This document shows, in pieces, positions 43,580 through 52,530 of a stretch of 52,530 nucleotides of DNA. The DNA is from Nemertoderma westbladi (taxonomy: Eukaryota; Xenacoelomorpha; Nemertodermatida; Nemertodermatidae). Where the stretch lies: NCBI GenBank assembly GCA_032718475.1, contig JAUCBJ010002549.1, positions 1-52,530 of the forward strand, written 5' to 3'. The notes under the pieces were generated by a model. The model had not been told where the DNA came from. It searched no databases and was given only the letters and a program-made list of their open reading frames with translations. Each line of letters starts with the position of its first letter. Within the stretch, counting starts at the first letter, position 1. A program made the translations under genes and the position numbers.

Positions 43580-43949
43580 ATTGCTATCCAGTGCGATGCA
43601 CTCAACCTCCTCAAACTCGGAAGGAATAGGAATCCGGAGGAGATGTAGAGACCATTTACAATCAACGCAACTCCACCCATTGAACGGCTGGAACGATCAT
43701 CTCATACCCCTCCTGGTACTCCCGTAATACAGCAGAATCGGGTGTGGGTGGGTGTAAGTTCGTTTCGCATAATCCAATAATAGAAAATTCTCCAGAGGAG
43801 AGCATTGTTTCTAATTCAGTTAGTTTGGTGACACTTGCCATGGATTGAACATTAGCATAGTACCCACATAAATTTCCCACAGAGTTTGTGTTACTGTTTT
43901 TCTTTGTATCTAGGTAGATGACTCCGCGTCGCTGTTTCCCAAATGCCAT
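43580..43949 (-). pseudogene. CR1-like AP-endonuclease N-terminal part
   Basis: GYYANVQSM (Asn of the first motif), KLTELETMLSSGEFSIIGLC and ETNLHPPTPDSAVL (catalytic Glu in C-E-T) are clear. A frameshift near 43665 follows, then ECIALDSNVGNKFRFGCIYR. The GDFN and SDH motifs are in the deleted part. Confidence 0.8.
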
Positions 43950-44112
43950 GTTTCCACTGATGGCAATGATGCCATCGAACTCGTCGGTGTTACTGACGGA
44001 CTTCCCGGCATTAACGGAGTCATTTCACCTGATGTCGGCGCCGGTGCACCCACGATCAATTCGGATACTGCGGATGCCGATCTCGATAACCGAGGAGGAA
44101 TGTTTCTACCTT

Positions 44113-45328
44113 CTATGCTTGGTGGCGCTCAGCGACGCAGTATTCCGATTCGGTCAACATAATTTCTGATTTCCAATCGACTCTCCCTTTAGAGGATCTC
44201 GTTCGCAATGAGTAGGATGCTTTCCTGGCGTCGAAAACAACGGATAGGTTGCAGAGTTCACCCACTGCTTTTGCAGCAGTACGGGCTAGGTAGCAGTGGG
44301 CGCACAACACATCCCGATGGTCTCGCACTTCTGTTGAGATATTTGGGCGAAGAAAAATATTTTTATATTCTTCAATCTTAGCGAGTTTACGGCAGTTTGC
44401 TAGTGATGCATCCCGATCCAAGGCAGATATAAATTTGATTTCAATCAATCCCAGGCGAATTGAGTTTGGTGATTTTCTGTGATGGACAACAGAGCAAGGT
44501 TCCCATGGTTTACACCAAATAGATTTGAGCAATGAAGCTACAAACTGGGTGTTGTTATCGTTATTCATTTGCTCGGGTACATTTTCCACGAAAATGGATT
44601 TCTCCATCTCGTAATCATGGGCGTTTGAGCGAAGTGCATTGGTAACACAGTTTTGTATCTTCTCTTCGAGATTTCCTGCCACCGTAGCCGAACAAACATT
44701 CGATTTACTGTTGTCGATGGATGCAGTGTTCCGTCCCAGCTTCCTTTTGCCTTTTTGCTTAGACCACTCCCCGCAAACATCAGCAGTATCGTTGTTAACT
44801 GATGTATTGCTGGCTGCGTCACCAACAATAAACCAATGAAGGTCGTTTAGTTGTGAGCATATAGTGTCGATTCTCTGATCGCCAGGGTTGCTGTTGCTAC
44901 CTCCGTTTGTTTCCACAATTAGAGGCGAGTCACAACAGTTGACACACAAGAAAACCAAGGAGTCCAATGAACCGAGAGCATTATAGACCATTGAGGATAT
45001 CTTTGAATGATTCGAGTGCTCCCATTTGGAGCACCTGTAGCATTGTAGACTGTTGTGAGAAGCCTTCTTGCAATCAAATTGCACAACAATCCTCATCTGC
45101 GGAAGAGTTTGTACTTATAGGGCTGAAGGAGTTGCTGGTACGGATAGGGATAGACTGACGGTTAACAGCCTTCTTGGCCTTCGCAGTCCCCGTTGCCGTC
45201 CCACTAGTTTTGACAGGCTGACGCGGACATGGAGATGATATTCGCGAGTCCCGGCATATCATGCAGAGACCAGCAGCAGTGAGTTTGGCTTTCGCTTGAA
45301 TAGTACCACAATCAACGCAATCAGGCAT
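44113..45328 (-). pseudogene. CR1-like ORF1 protein with zinc-finger
   Basis: Begins MPDCVDCGTIQAKAKLTAAG with two Cys pairs (CVDC, CMIC). A frame break near 45080 leads to VQFDCKKASHNSLQCYRCSK, WEHSNH and LCVNCC, a PHD-like Cys/His cluster found in ORF1 of some CR1-like elements. A central coil and a C-terminal region follow (EKSIFVENVPEQ, LRPNISTEVRDHRDVLCAHC). The C-terminal VFDARKASYSLRTRSSKGR is basic. ORF1 proteins of this type bind the element's RNA. The last long frame (327 codons) is open, so decay is modest. Confidence 0.75.
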
Positions 45329-45697
45329 GTTGAATACAGCAATTAGTTTAGTATGTAGTTAGTATGTAAGGTCAGGCAGTCAGCCAGTACTGCTGTAATG
45401 CAGTTTCAGATAACTTCACTGCTACAACAATCTAGTCTAGTACAGTACTGTATCAATGTAAATTCAATTAGACTTAATTAAGCAACATAAAAAGGTAATT
45501 TTTCCTAAATTTATGTTCAAATGATGTAACTGAGCGAGATAATTAATTTCGCGACTGTGTTGAGGCTTAAATAAATCTTTAATAATAAATGAATTGTTGT
45601 GGGGTGAGTGACGGTGAATTAAATATATAATGTAAATAGGACAATATGATAATGCTCTCCATAGCGAAAAATATCAACCGGCCCTATTGGGGCTCGA

Positions 45698-45741
45698 ACC
45701 CGGTACCTAGGTTTCAAACTTCTGGTTATCATCAGCCGGGT
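45698..45741 (-). ncRNA. Hammerhead-ribozyme-like fold, copy 1
   Basis: Minus strand: helix I strand ACCCGG, core CTGATGA, helix II AAC(CAGAA)GTT, core GAAA, very short helix III (ACC-TA-GGT) and helix I strand CCGGGT, a perfect 6-bp partner. The triplet before the predicted cleavage point is GTA, which satisfies NUH. The cut would lie between 45703 and 45704. Type I topology with a minimal helix III, as described for animal retrozymes. The weak first pair of helix II (T-T) and the 2-nt helix III loop make activity uncertain. Confidence 0.65.
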
Positions 45742-46065
45742 GACTGTACTGAGCTACCAGACCGGATGAATATTTCGCTGTGGAGTGGGAGATCATATTT
45801 TAGGCCAACTAATCACTCAAAGGAAAGTACAAGTTCGTTATTCCCGTGCTCTGCCAGAAATGGCAACCATGCCTCAAAGAATAACTATTATACAGTGTTG
45901 TAGAAACCACTGTAACCCCGTAATGCCTGGCCCAGGCTGTTAATTAATAATAATAAATGAATTGTTGTGGGGTGAGTGACGGTGAATTAAATATATAATG
46001 TAGATAGGACAATATGATAATGCTCTCCATAACGAAAAATATCAACCGGCCCTATTGGGGCTCGA

Positions 46066-46109
46066 ACCCGGTACCTAGGTTTCAAACTTCTGGTTATCAT
46101 CAGCCGGGT
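46066..46109 (-). ncRNA. Hammerhead-ribozyme-like fold, copy 2
   Basis: All 44 bases are identical to 45698-45741; predicted cleavage between 46071 and 46072, 368 nt from the first site. Confidence 0.65.
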
Positions 46110-46379
46110 GACTGTACTGAGCTACCTGTAAAAGCCTTTGCTGAATTGCCCCGTTATTTTTATTATCTTTTACATTAAAATACTCTGTAGTTGATTTAAT
46201 AAGTGTAAGAGACCGTATTATTGCTGTATCGGTGTTTTTAGAGGATCTAAGACCTATTTCCTCCGTATGTGTACTGTGAAAGGCATATTTTTATGATTCT
46301 ATGGCAATTCGTGACGCAAAAGGGTGATAGCTACTCTTGAACAGTAGTTACTATGACTACGGTTAACAGCTGACATTCA

Positions 46380-47932
46380 CCCAGGTAGCACAAATACGTA
46401 AATTTACGGTAAATTTACGTTCATTATTCGTCCAGACGTTCTGGATTTATGTTCATATAACGTTGTATTTCTCCCATAAGATGCTATTGATGCTAAACGT
46501 TCAATAGTTCAAAGTTGGCCGTCAGAAGTACCGTAATATGAACGGGCAATTGAACGTAAAAGAGACCACAGGCAATCTATGATCAAATGACGTGTTCACT
46601 AGACGTTCATTTCTGGTGTGTTATAGGTCCATATTAGGTTGAATAAACGTAAAAATTTAACGTGAGACCAACCAATCACTGCTTGTTGGTGCATGTTCTG
46701 TGTAGAGAGGGGAGGGGGGGGGGGGGGGGTTAGCCTACCTTATCCAATCCCTACACCCTATCCTACGGCCCTACACCTACAATACCCTATACATTTAGAG
46801 AAGGAAGCATCAGAGTATATATGAAATTATTTAATCGATAGTGATATAAGAGTATCCATGATATATTATGGTGATGATCCACAAATTCGCATTGGATTAG
46901 TTAGATTTCTGTATTTTATCTTATTTCCAGCCAAAATAGATTTTTCATATTGATGAATCTTAAAAAAATTCATTAATTTTATGACCTTATAATTTATATT
47001 TGAAATTTTTTATCTATGCAATAAGGCAATAATACATACAAAAAGCAATTGAAACGTAAGAAAGGTTTATATAATATGATAAATTTGTAAAATAAAAAAT
47101 AATGTTTTGCGATTAAAAAAATTACCCTACGCATGATAGAAGTTTGAACATTCCAACGCCCATATATCCGATTTATCTCAACAAAATGTAATGGTATTTG
47201 GTCAGTTGGTATCAAAATAGACAAACTTTTGCGGTTTTCTTTGTTTGTTATTTTCTTGGTTCAATAGGCCTAATATATTCTAATAATTTTATTACAATTT
47301 TTTGTGACATAGTACTAGTGTATTAGCCTTAGTAATCAGTAGAATCACCTTTGTCTAATTTTGATGTTATTTGTTGTTTAAAATGTTTAAAAATGCGTCA
47401 GCATTGTATTGGTTATCAATGTTTTGTTGTGTGAATAATTTTTCGATTACTTAAAGTAATTGTTTTGTATTGAGAATGAACCATTAGTCCAGATATAACT
47501 AAGCGGAACCACACCAACCATACAAGGAATAGGCTAACCAACATAAAAAATAATTGCACAATAATAAATAGTCAGATAATTGTATCACGAACAAGTTTGA
47601 ACATGCCATTGACATAACAAGTTAAAGTAAATTATGTTTGAACGTTCATAAACGTTCAAACAACGTACATATTTAGGTACAAAGAAATGAACGCATACAG
47701 TAACTGGACGCAATTTGAACGTTCAATATTCGTTTGTTTTGGTACATATTCAATTTCTTTAAAGTTAGGACGTTAAATTACCTAATGTGAACGTCACAAT
47801 TTGGTAAATTACTCACAACGTCAGCAATTGTTACCTATTTTGAACAATATTTCATTGATGTTCAGATTCGCATAAAAAAAGTACCAAATATGAACGTTCA
47901 ATTTCTTTCGTGGACGTCCTGTGCTACCTGGG
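46380..47932. mobile_element. MITE-like element with CCCAGGTAGCAC inverted ends
   Basis: Starts cccaggtagcac and ends gtgctacctggg, exact 12-bp inverted termini. Both halves are rich in aacgttca/tgaacgtt words and acgtaaattta-like blocks, giving internal subrepeats. No ORF; a 16-G run is at 46714-46729. Flanking duplication not clear, so the superfamily is unassigned. Confidence 0.6.
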
Positions 47933-49165
47933 CATACGTGTTGATTTCCTTTGTTCTACGGCGTCTCTCAGTTCAGTCAGCCAATGAGAGCTTTTTTGTG
48001 GCTCCTTGTACAGAGAATTTCCGAGAAATGACGCAATGCCTATGTGCAGTGTTTACATTCAGTCTTGAGCCAAAGAAAGAACGGCTTGGAAGTTTTTTGT
48101 GCTGTACTGCTTTTTAGTCGTACACTAGTAGGTTTAATTATAAAGGGCATATATCCTTTAACGGACCTGCATGCCTATATCTCATTGCTGACATACCGGT
48201 ACTGACTTGTTGTTTTATACTGCTATTTGCTGTCAGTTCTTCATAATATAGTTGATGAATAATTATATTTGGAATAACGATAAATAACCCCGCAACCCAA
48301 TATTCTTGATATACCGAAGGTAAGAGAGAAAGGTTACCAATAACGATTGTGACTTATGTTAAAGTGGTTTGAAGTGAATCTAATGTTATTTGATAGACCC
48401 TACATGAGTCAGCCTGTGTTCCTTTTATATGTGACTAAAATCAGTGAAGATTGGCAGATTAGTGTGCAGTATTGTGCAGCATTGTGTATGAGTGAGTCTG
48501 TTAAAGAAGCAATTCCTAAAGAATGCGTCATATATGTGGATTATAATTAAGCCATATCGTTGTGAGTAGTTTAAGTCATAACTCTGTTTATGTAGATAAA
48601 GCGCCACGTCCTAAAGGAACTGTTAATATTACCGAAGGTGAATAATATTGTCAGAGATTATATAATACTGTCAGTCGAATAATACATTAGGCTTACATAG
48701 CAATAAAAATTAAACCGTCGAACCCAATCTCCCGGGAATATCCAGCGGGTGAATGGTCGCGCACGGATTGGTTTCGACTAGTGTAGTGAATCAAATACTT
48801 GTCATAGACTAAAAGCAGATTTAATATCTAGAAGACATCTTAATTTGGTGGGTTAAACTGCCAAAGGTCTGAAAGCGCGAACATTAAAGGATATAGCTTC
48901 TTTATTGCAGTAAGCAATAAAGTCGAAAGTACCGGTCGACCGGTAACCAGTAGGCCTGACTGCCTGATCATCCGGACCGGTACCTACTTCCGTATAAGTA
49001 CACTAGTATTATTCGATTTGATTGTTGTATACCGGTAGGCTGTTTAAGAGATTAGGGACTGTACACCCCTTGTTTCTTTTGGAGCTTACTTATTTCTGTC
49101 AGTTTTATTTGTTTGTAGGCCAGTATTGAACAGAAGGCGTGTAAACCTGATCAGATTGTACAGAC
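47933..49165. other. Non-coding stretch
   Basis: No gene recognised. Contains several accggt sites near 48.93-49.04 kb. A frame at 48356-48550 is too short and motif-free to call. Confidence 0.45.
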
Positions 49166-49741
49166 AATTTGTAGGCTGAGCTGTTGTCTGATTGCTGTTA
49201 AGTCTGAACGGATTACAGTGTGTGTAGAGCACTTGTCCGATTAAGTACGATTAGGAAGTAGGGGCAGCGAACACAGTGAGGTAAACCCCCAACTAAAGAA
49301 TAAGTCGCACTACTGGGTTAGAGCGCATACTCCCTAATCATTTCGGAGTCTGCATGTCCTGTGGTTTATTTAGGCTTGAGAGTAGTCTGCCATCGTTTAG
49401 TCTGTACTTTGTTTGTGTAAGTCTGTACGGGTAGCGTATAATTTTATTTAGATAATTTGTAGGCTGGATAGTTGTCTGGCTGTTGTTAGGTCTGAACGGA
49501 TTGCCGCGTGTGTAGATCATCTGTCCGATTAAGTACGGTTAGGCAGTAAGGGCAGCGAACGCTCTAAGGTAAACCCCAACTAAAGAATAAGTCGCTCTAC
49601 TGGGTTAGAGCGCATACTCCCTAACCATTTCGGAGTCTGCATATACCGTAGTTTGTTTAGGCTTGATAGTAGTCTGTCAGTGTTCGGTCTGTATTTTGTT
49701 TGAGTAGTTTGTACGCGTAGCGTAATATTTATTATTCAGAG
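49166..49741. repeat. Tandem duplication, 288-bp unit, two copies
   Basis: aatttgtaggctg(a/g).. at 49166 recurs at 49454, and the following blocks align throughout (gtctgaacggatt, tgtccgattaagtacg, taaagaataagtcgc, gggttagagcgcatactccc, atttcggagtctgcat), about 85-90 percent by eye. No ORF spans the unit. Confidence 0.85.
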
Positions 49742-51052
49742 TTTATGCGATTATTCGCAACATTCAAGTCCCCAAGTTTGTTCCTACAGTAATTGTGTTT
49801 GTTATACATACCGCTATAGTTAAATTAACCCCGGTACTACACGGGCTGCTCGGCGTAGGTAAAGACTGGTGATTTTGTGCATCGGTCACTCCAGCAGATG
49901 CCGTGGTTCTTTTAGCTGTTCAAGTATATTTAACTACTGATTATTTGTTGTACAAGTACTCGTACCTAATTTAGGGTTTAGTGTACAGTGCTTTCCTGAA
50001 GTAATTATTGTAGACATTATATTTGTGTTGTAAAGTGGTTGATAGGCACATTCGATTAGCTCTATTAACTTCTAGGTAGGAACACTCTGTGATACATAAC
50101 GTAGAACCTATAGCGATACGGCTATAGGTCGTCAGGCGGTGGTATTTTCCTATCTAGACAACGCAGTGTATTTACTACTACTTATTATTTCAAATACCGT
50201 AGTACCCTGTCCGTGTAATAACCAGTTTTCTAACCCTTTGTTAGGCTGGTTTGTAGACTTCTTGTAAAATTACCCTAAAAATTCGTATTTTGTGTTTTTT
50301 GTAAATTTTTTGTGTTTATTTAGAGATTGTAATCTCAACCCGAATTGTACGTAATTTGTAGTATTAAGTAACTTAGGTAAATTATTATTATTTGTTTTAG
50401 TGTCTCATAAGTAACACTTCATTGAAAGCGCACCGCTTTGTGTAGTGATTACCCCAGAAATAATAACATTTATTTCAAACATTGACAAAACCCACTAAAA
50501 CGGGTATATATATATTATAAATCAAATCTAACGATTTATAAATCGTAGGCCTACCATACAACCATTAGGTCTCAATATCAGTTGGATTACTGCTCAAATA
50601 ACGGTAATAAAGTAAGTAAAGTAACAAAGTAACCCTAAAGTAACAGAAATTCAATTATTTGAAATAATTGATATACCGGTATTTACGATAGGCCTATTAT
50701 CTTTATTTCTATAAATCTAGGCTGAAATTATACCGGTACTTGTAATTAATTCTATTTCAGAATTATATATCCTACAAACTGTAAGCTGTATACCGGTATT
50801 CCGATAGGCCTATTATATATTTATATATATTTGTGCTAAAATTATACCGGTATTCTGTGATAAACCTAGTCTGTAATAATACTTATATAGTTATATATAC
50901 TATAAGTATACCGGTATTCTAATATATTATATATATCACGCTACACTGAGTAGCAGTACCGGTAATTAATTACTAGGCTAACAGGTAATACTGAGTTACT
51001 AGACTTACTCAGACTGTAATACAGCAGTAGACATTCAACGGTATACATAGTC
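49742..51052. other. Upstream region of the 51053 ORF, with ACCGGT palindromes
   Basis: Non-coding. A perfect 9-bp hairpin (acctatagc...gctataggt) is at 50106-50129. From 50670 to 50965 six ataccggtat-like sites occur at roughly 50-63-bp steps, with gataggcctatta twice. Could be a promoter/leader for the following ORF or a retroelement LTR and leader. Confidence 0.45.
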
Positions 51053-52530
51053 ATGTCTGATACTAAGCAGAACCTGTCAGACAGTTTATTAGATGTAACT
51101 ATCTGCGACTCAGATAGAGACGTACAAACGTCTGGTCGTAAATCCAGTTCACCTCCCACTGTGAGGAAGGTCATCCCTCCAGTAGTAATAACAGAACCTA
51201 GGCTGGTCCAACATCGTAGGTCTATCATAGGCACTCGAGCTCAGGTCAAGCGGGACCAAAAGGCAGCGGAACAGCAACAACCCGCTAGTCAAGAACTTAT
51301 TCCTCAGCGGCCCAGCAGCTCCAGTAGTGATGATACTGTAGAGCTGACACCCGAGAGCGGAGCAGAGATGACGGATGCGGTTTATACGGATCCCCTTCTC
51401 ATCCTTCCTGCAGCCGTGCTCGCTGGGTTATTGATCGCGGTGGAAGAACACCAGATTGATTGGACGAGAAGTCAACGGTCAACTAAAGATAACTACGCGG
51501 GATACACTAGTGAAGAACTGAAGTCTATTGTCGAGTCGCAATGGAACTTCCCCGGACCCGGACTCCCGTTTGATTTATCAGAAGCTGCCTGGGAAGACAT
51601 ACACCGGATGGGAGTAGCCAAGGAAACCATCGATCCAGCTGTATGGAAGAGGTCCGCAGCCGGATACGCACAGGGATTCTTCAGCTCTATGGAGCGAGTA
51701 GAGAGACAACTGTTTCAACAACCTCAAGGACCTCAAGAGCAGGGATCGCTGCTTTATCAAGTTAGAGAAAGAGTTCTGCGGATTAGGCTAATCTTATCCG
51801 CCTTTGAGGAGGCTTCTAAAAGAAGACAAGACACGTCGTTGCAAGTTGCCGTGAAGACTTGGTTTCAACGGGTGAGTCGCCAGGTTCAAGGAGCAGCTCA
51901 GTGGAAAGCTCAGTTGGAGGAGCGCTCAACCCATGGAGAATCAACAGACGCTACTTTTTCCCAAGTGGAAAGTGAAGCGACGGCAGAGAAACCGCATAAG
52001 AAGGATGCCATTGATATCTATCTGTCAGACTATCAGCGTTTTCTGGGAGATGAAGAGTTGAGGAGAAGGCTAGAGGGACTTAGCCCTAATAGCGAAGGAG
52101 CCAAACTTGTGTTAGATGCGATTGATGTGGATAGGTTAGCGGCGAACCAAGCTAAATTCGATGAACAACTCCGCATCGCTAGAGAAAAGGAAGAACAATT
52201 AAGGAAAAAGCGTATAGAAGACAGAAAGATAGCAGCAGTGGCAGAAGCAGAAAGAAAAGCGGCAGCGGCAGAGGCAAAAGCGGCAGCAGCAGAGGCAAAA
52301 GCGGCAGCAGTGGCGGAAGTAGAACGAAAAGCGGCTGAAGAGATCATCCAACTGGAGTTGGAAAATCTTCAAGAGAAGCAAGACAACTTCAATAAACAGT
52401 TAACAGCTAGTAATATGCAGATGATGAGTCGATCTACTCCCAAGAGACAGGGGTATACCTCATCTGAGGAAGGCGATACCACCGATACTGAAGGCGGAAG
52501 AAATCGATCTCGCCTAAGCAGACATAAAAG
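51053..52530 (+). CDS. Large intact ORF of unknown function, runs off the window
   Basis: ATG at 51053 opens a frame of 492 complete codons without a stop to the window end. Start chosen as the first in-frame ATG after the repeat-rich leader (MSDTKQNLSD). The N-terminal 100 residues are polar, basic and Ser/Gln-rich. A middle region (residues about 125-330) looks globular (DPLLILPAAVLAGLLIAVEE, FPGPGLPFDLSEAAWEDIHR, YAQGFFSSMERVERQL). Residues about 340-450 are a charged, Ala/Glu/Lys-rich probable coiled coil (IAREKEEQLRKKR, then repeated AAAEAKA). The C-terminal part is Ser/Thr/Arg-rich. I recognise no domain. Gag of an LTR retroelement is one possibility (single exon, leader repeats, coiled coil); a host coiled-coil protein is another. 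It is the only long intact ORF in the window. Confidence 0.6.
   Translation, partial: MSDTKQNLSDSLLDVTICDSDRDVQTSGRKSSSPPTVRKVIPPVVITEPRLVQHRRSIIGTRAQVKRDQKAAEQQQPASQELIPQRPSSSSSDDTVELTPESGAEMTDAVYTDPLLILPAAVLAGLLIAVEEHQIDWTRSQRSTKDNYAGYTSEELKSIVESQWNFPGPGLPFDLSEAAWEDIHRMGVAKETIDPAVWKRSAAGYAQGFFSSMERVERQLFQQPQGPQEQGSLLYQVRERVLRIRLILSAFEEASKRRQDTSLQVAVKTWFQRVSRQVQGAAQWKAQLEERSTHGESTDATFSQVESEATAEKPHKKDAIDIYLSDYQRFLGDEELRRRLEGLSPNSEGAKLVLDAIDVDRLAANQAKFDEQLRIAREKEEQLRKKRIEDRKIAAVAEAERKAAAAEAKAAAAEAKAAAVAEVERKAAEEIIQLELENLQEKQDNFNKQLTASNMQMMSRSTPKRQGYTSSEEGDTTDTEGGRNRSRLSRHK

Larger units (their letters stand above)
42691..45328 (-). mobile_element. CR1-like non-LTR element, internally deleted
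   Basis: Minus-strand order: ORF1 (45328-44113), start of endonuclease (43949-43600), then RT from just before motif B to the C-terminus (43560-42691). About one kilobase spanning the endonuclease C-half and RT motifs 0-A is missing: GNKFRFGCIYRF (endonuclease) joins CFLFDRIQQVKIR (RT) near 43540. The 3' side is cut at 42690 by RTE-like copy D. Confidence 0.85.
45581..46125 (-). mobile_element. Retrozyme-like tandem dimer with hammerhead motifs
   Basis: Two direct copies (45581-45767 and 45949-46125) share about 180 nearly identical bases, from taataataaatgaattgttg to gtactgagctac, at a 368-bp spacing. Each, on the minus strand, carries a tRNA-like segment (gtagctcagt A-box-like; gggttcgagcccc B box) overlapping a complete hammerhead-like fold. 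The distance between the two predicted cleavage sites, 368 nt, is within the monomer size reported for animal retrozymes (known family; I recall roughly 170-400 nt). No ORF. The second copy stops at gtagctc, the first at ccggtctg. Confidence 0.7.

Noticed and set aside
45690-45770. Genuine tRNA gene on the minus strand
   Set aside because: A and B boxes and a 7-bp acceptor-like pairing exist, but the T stem and anticodon stem do not close and the segment is repeated with a hammerhead-like fold; a retroelement promoter is more likely.

Overview
This is eukaryotic, almost certainly invertebrate-metazoan DNA. It has no bacterial gene density. It contains one candidate host gene with GT-AG introns and a PAN/apple-like domain. 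Everything else recognisable is mobile DNA of kinds that coexist in invertebrate genomes: RTE-like and CR1-like non-LTR elements, non-LTR elements with a restriction-like endonuclease (RLE), Ty3/gypsy, Penelope-like, Tc1/mariner, hAT-like and piggyBac-like elements, and minisatellites. The species cannot be fixed from the sequence; a marine invertebrate is my guess. Nearly every coding region is broken by stops, frameshifts, truncations or insertions.

Layout. 1-5.8 kb: a 33-bp minisatellite, a TTAA-flanked MITE with poly-G ends, and a 1.4-kb near-perfect palindrome with an 8-bp target duplication. 5.8-7.2 kb: RTE-like copy A. 10.2-13.9 kb: a Ty3/gypsy element with two LTRs whose RNase H-integrase half is inverted. 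14.15-19.9 kb: two different RLE retrotransposons (E1, E2) alternating with blocks of one 17-bp satellite. E1 carries RTE-like copy B inside a 10-bp target duplication and an in-frame 21-bp repeat array in its N-terminal region. 20.7-25.8 kb: a Tc1-like transposon whose transposase is split by full-length RTE-like copy C (13-bp duplication). 25.8-27.2 kb: a CR1-like RT remnant. 28.8-29.9 kb: a MITE end and a Penelope-like RT remnant. 30.6-31.2 kb: the PAN-like host gene. 31.8-35.9 kb: foldback and 21-bp repeat structures. 36.3-38 kb: a conserved transposon-associated fragment and a gypsy gag fragment. 38.8-42.7 kb: RTE-like copy D, itself interrupted by a Penelope-like element with a GIY-YIG endonuclease (12-bp duplication). 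42.7-45.3 kb: a CR1-like element with an ORF1 zinc-finger protein and an internal deletion. 45.6-46.1 kb: two tandem units, 368 bp apart, each with a hammerhead-ribozyme-like fold overlapping a tRNA-like promoter, resembling a retrozyme. 46.4-47.9 kb: a MITE-like element. 51.05 kb to the end: a large uninterrupted ORF of unknown identity that runs off the window, preceded by a cluster of ACCGGT palindromes and a 288-bp tandem duplication.

How the parts work together: there is no operon or host pathway. The window records nested transposition, with at least three insertions datable relative to their hosts by perfect target-site duplications. The most noteworthy signals are the RLE element/17-bp satellite alternation, the hammerhead-bearing tandem units, and the intact unknown ORF at the right edge.
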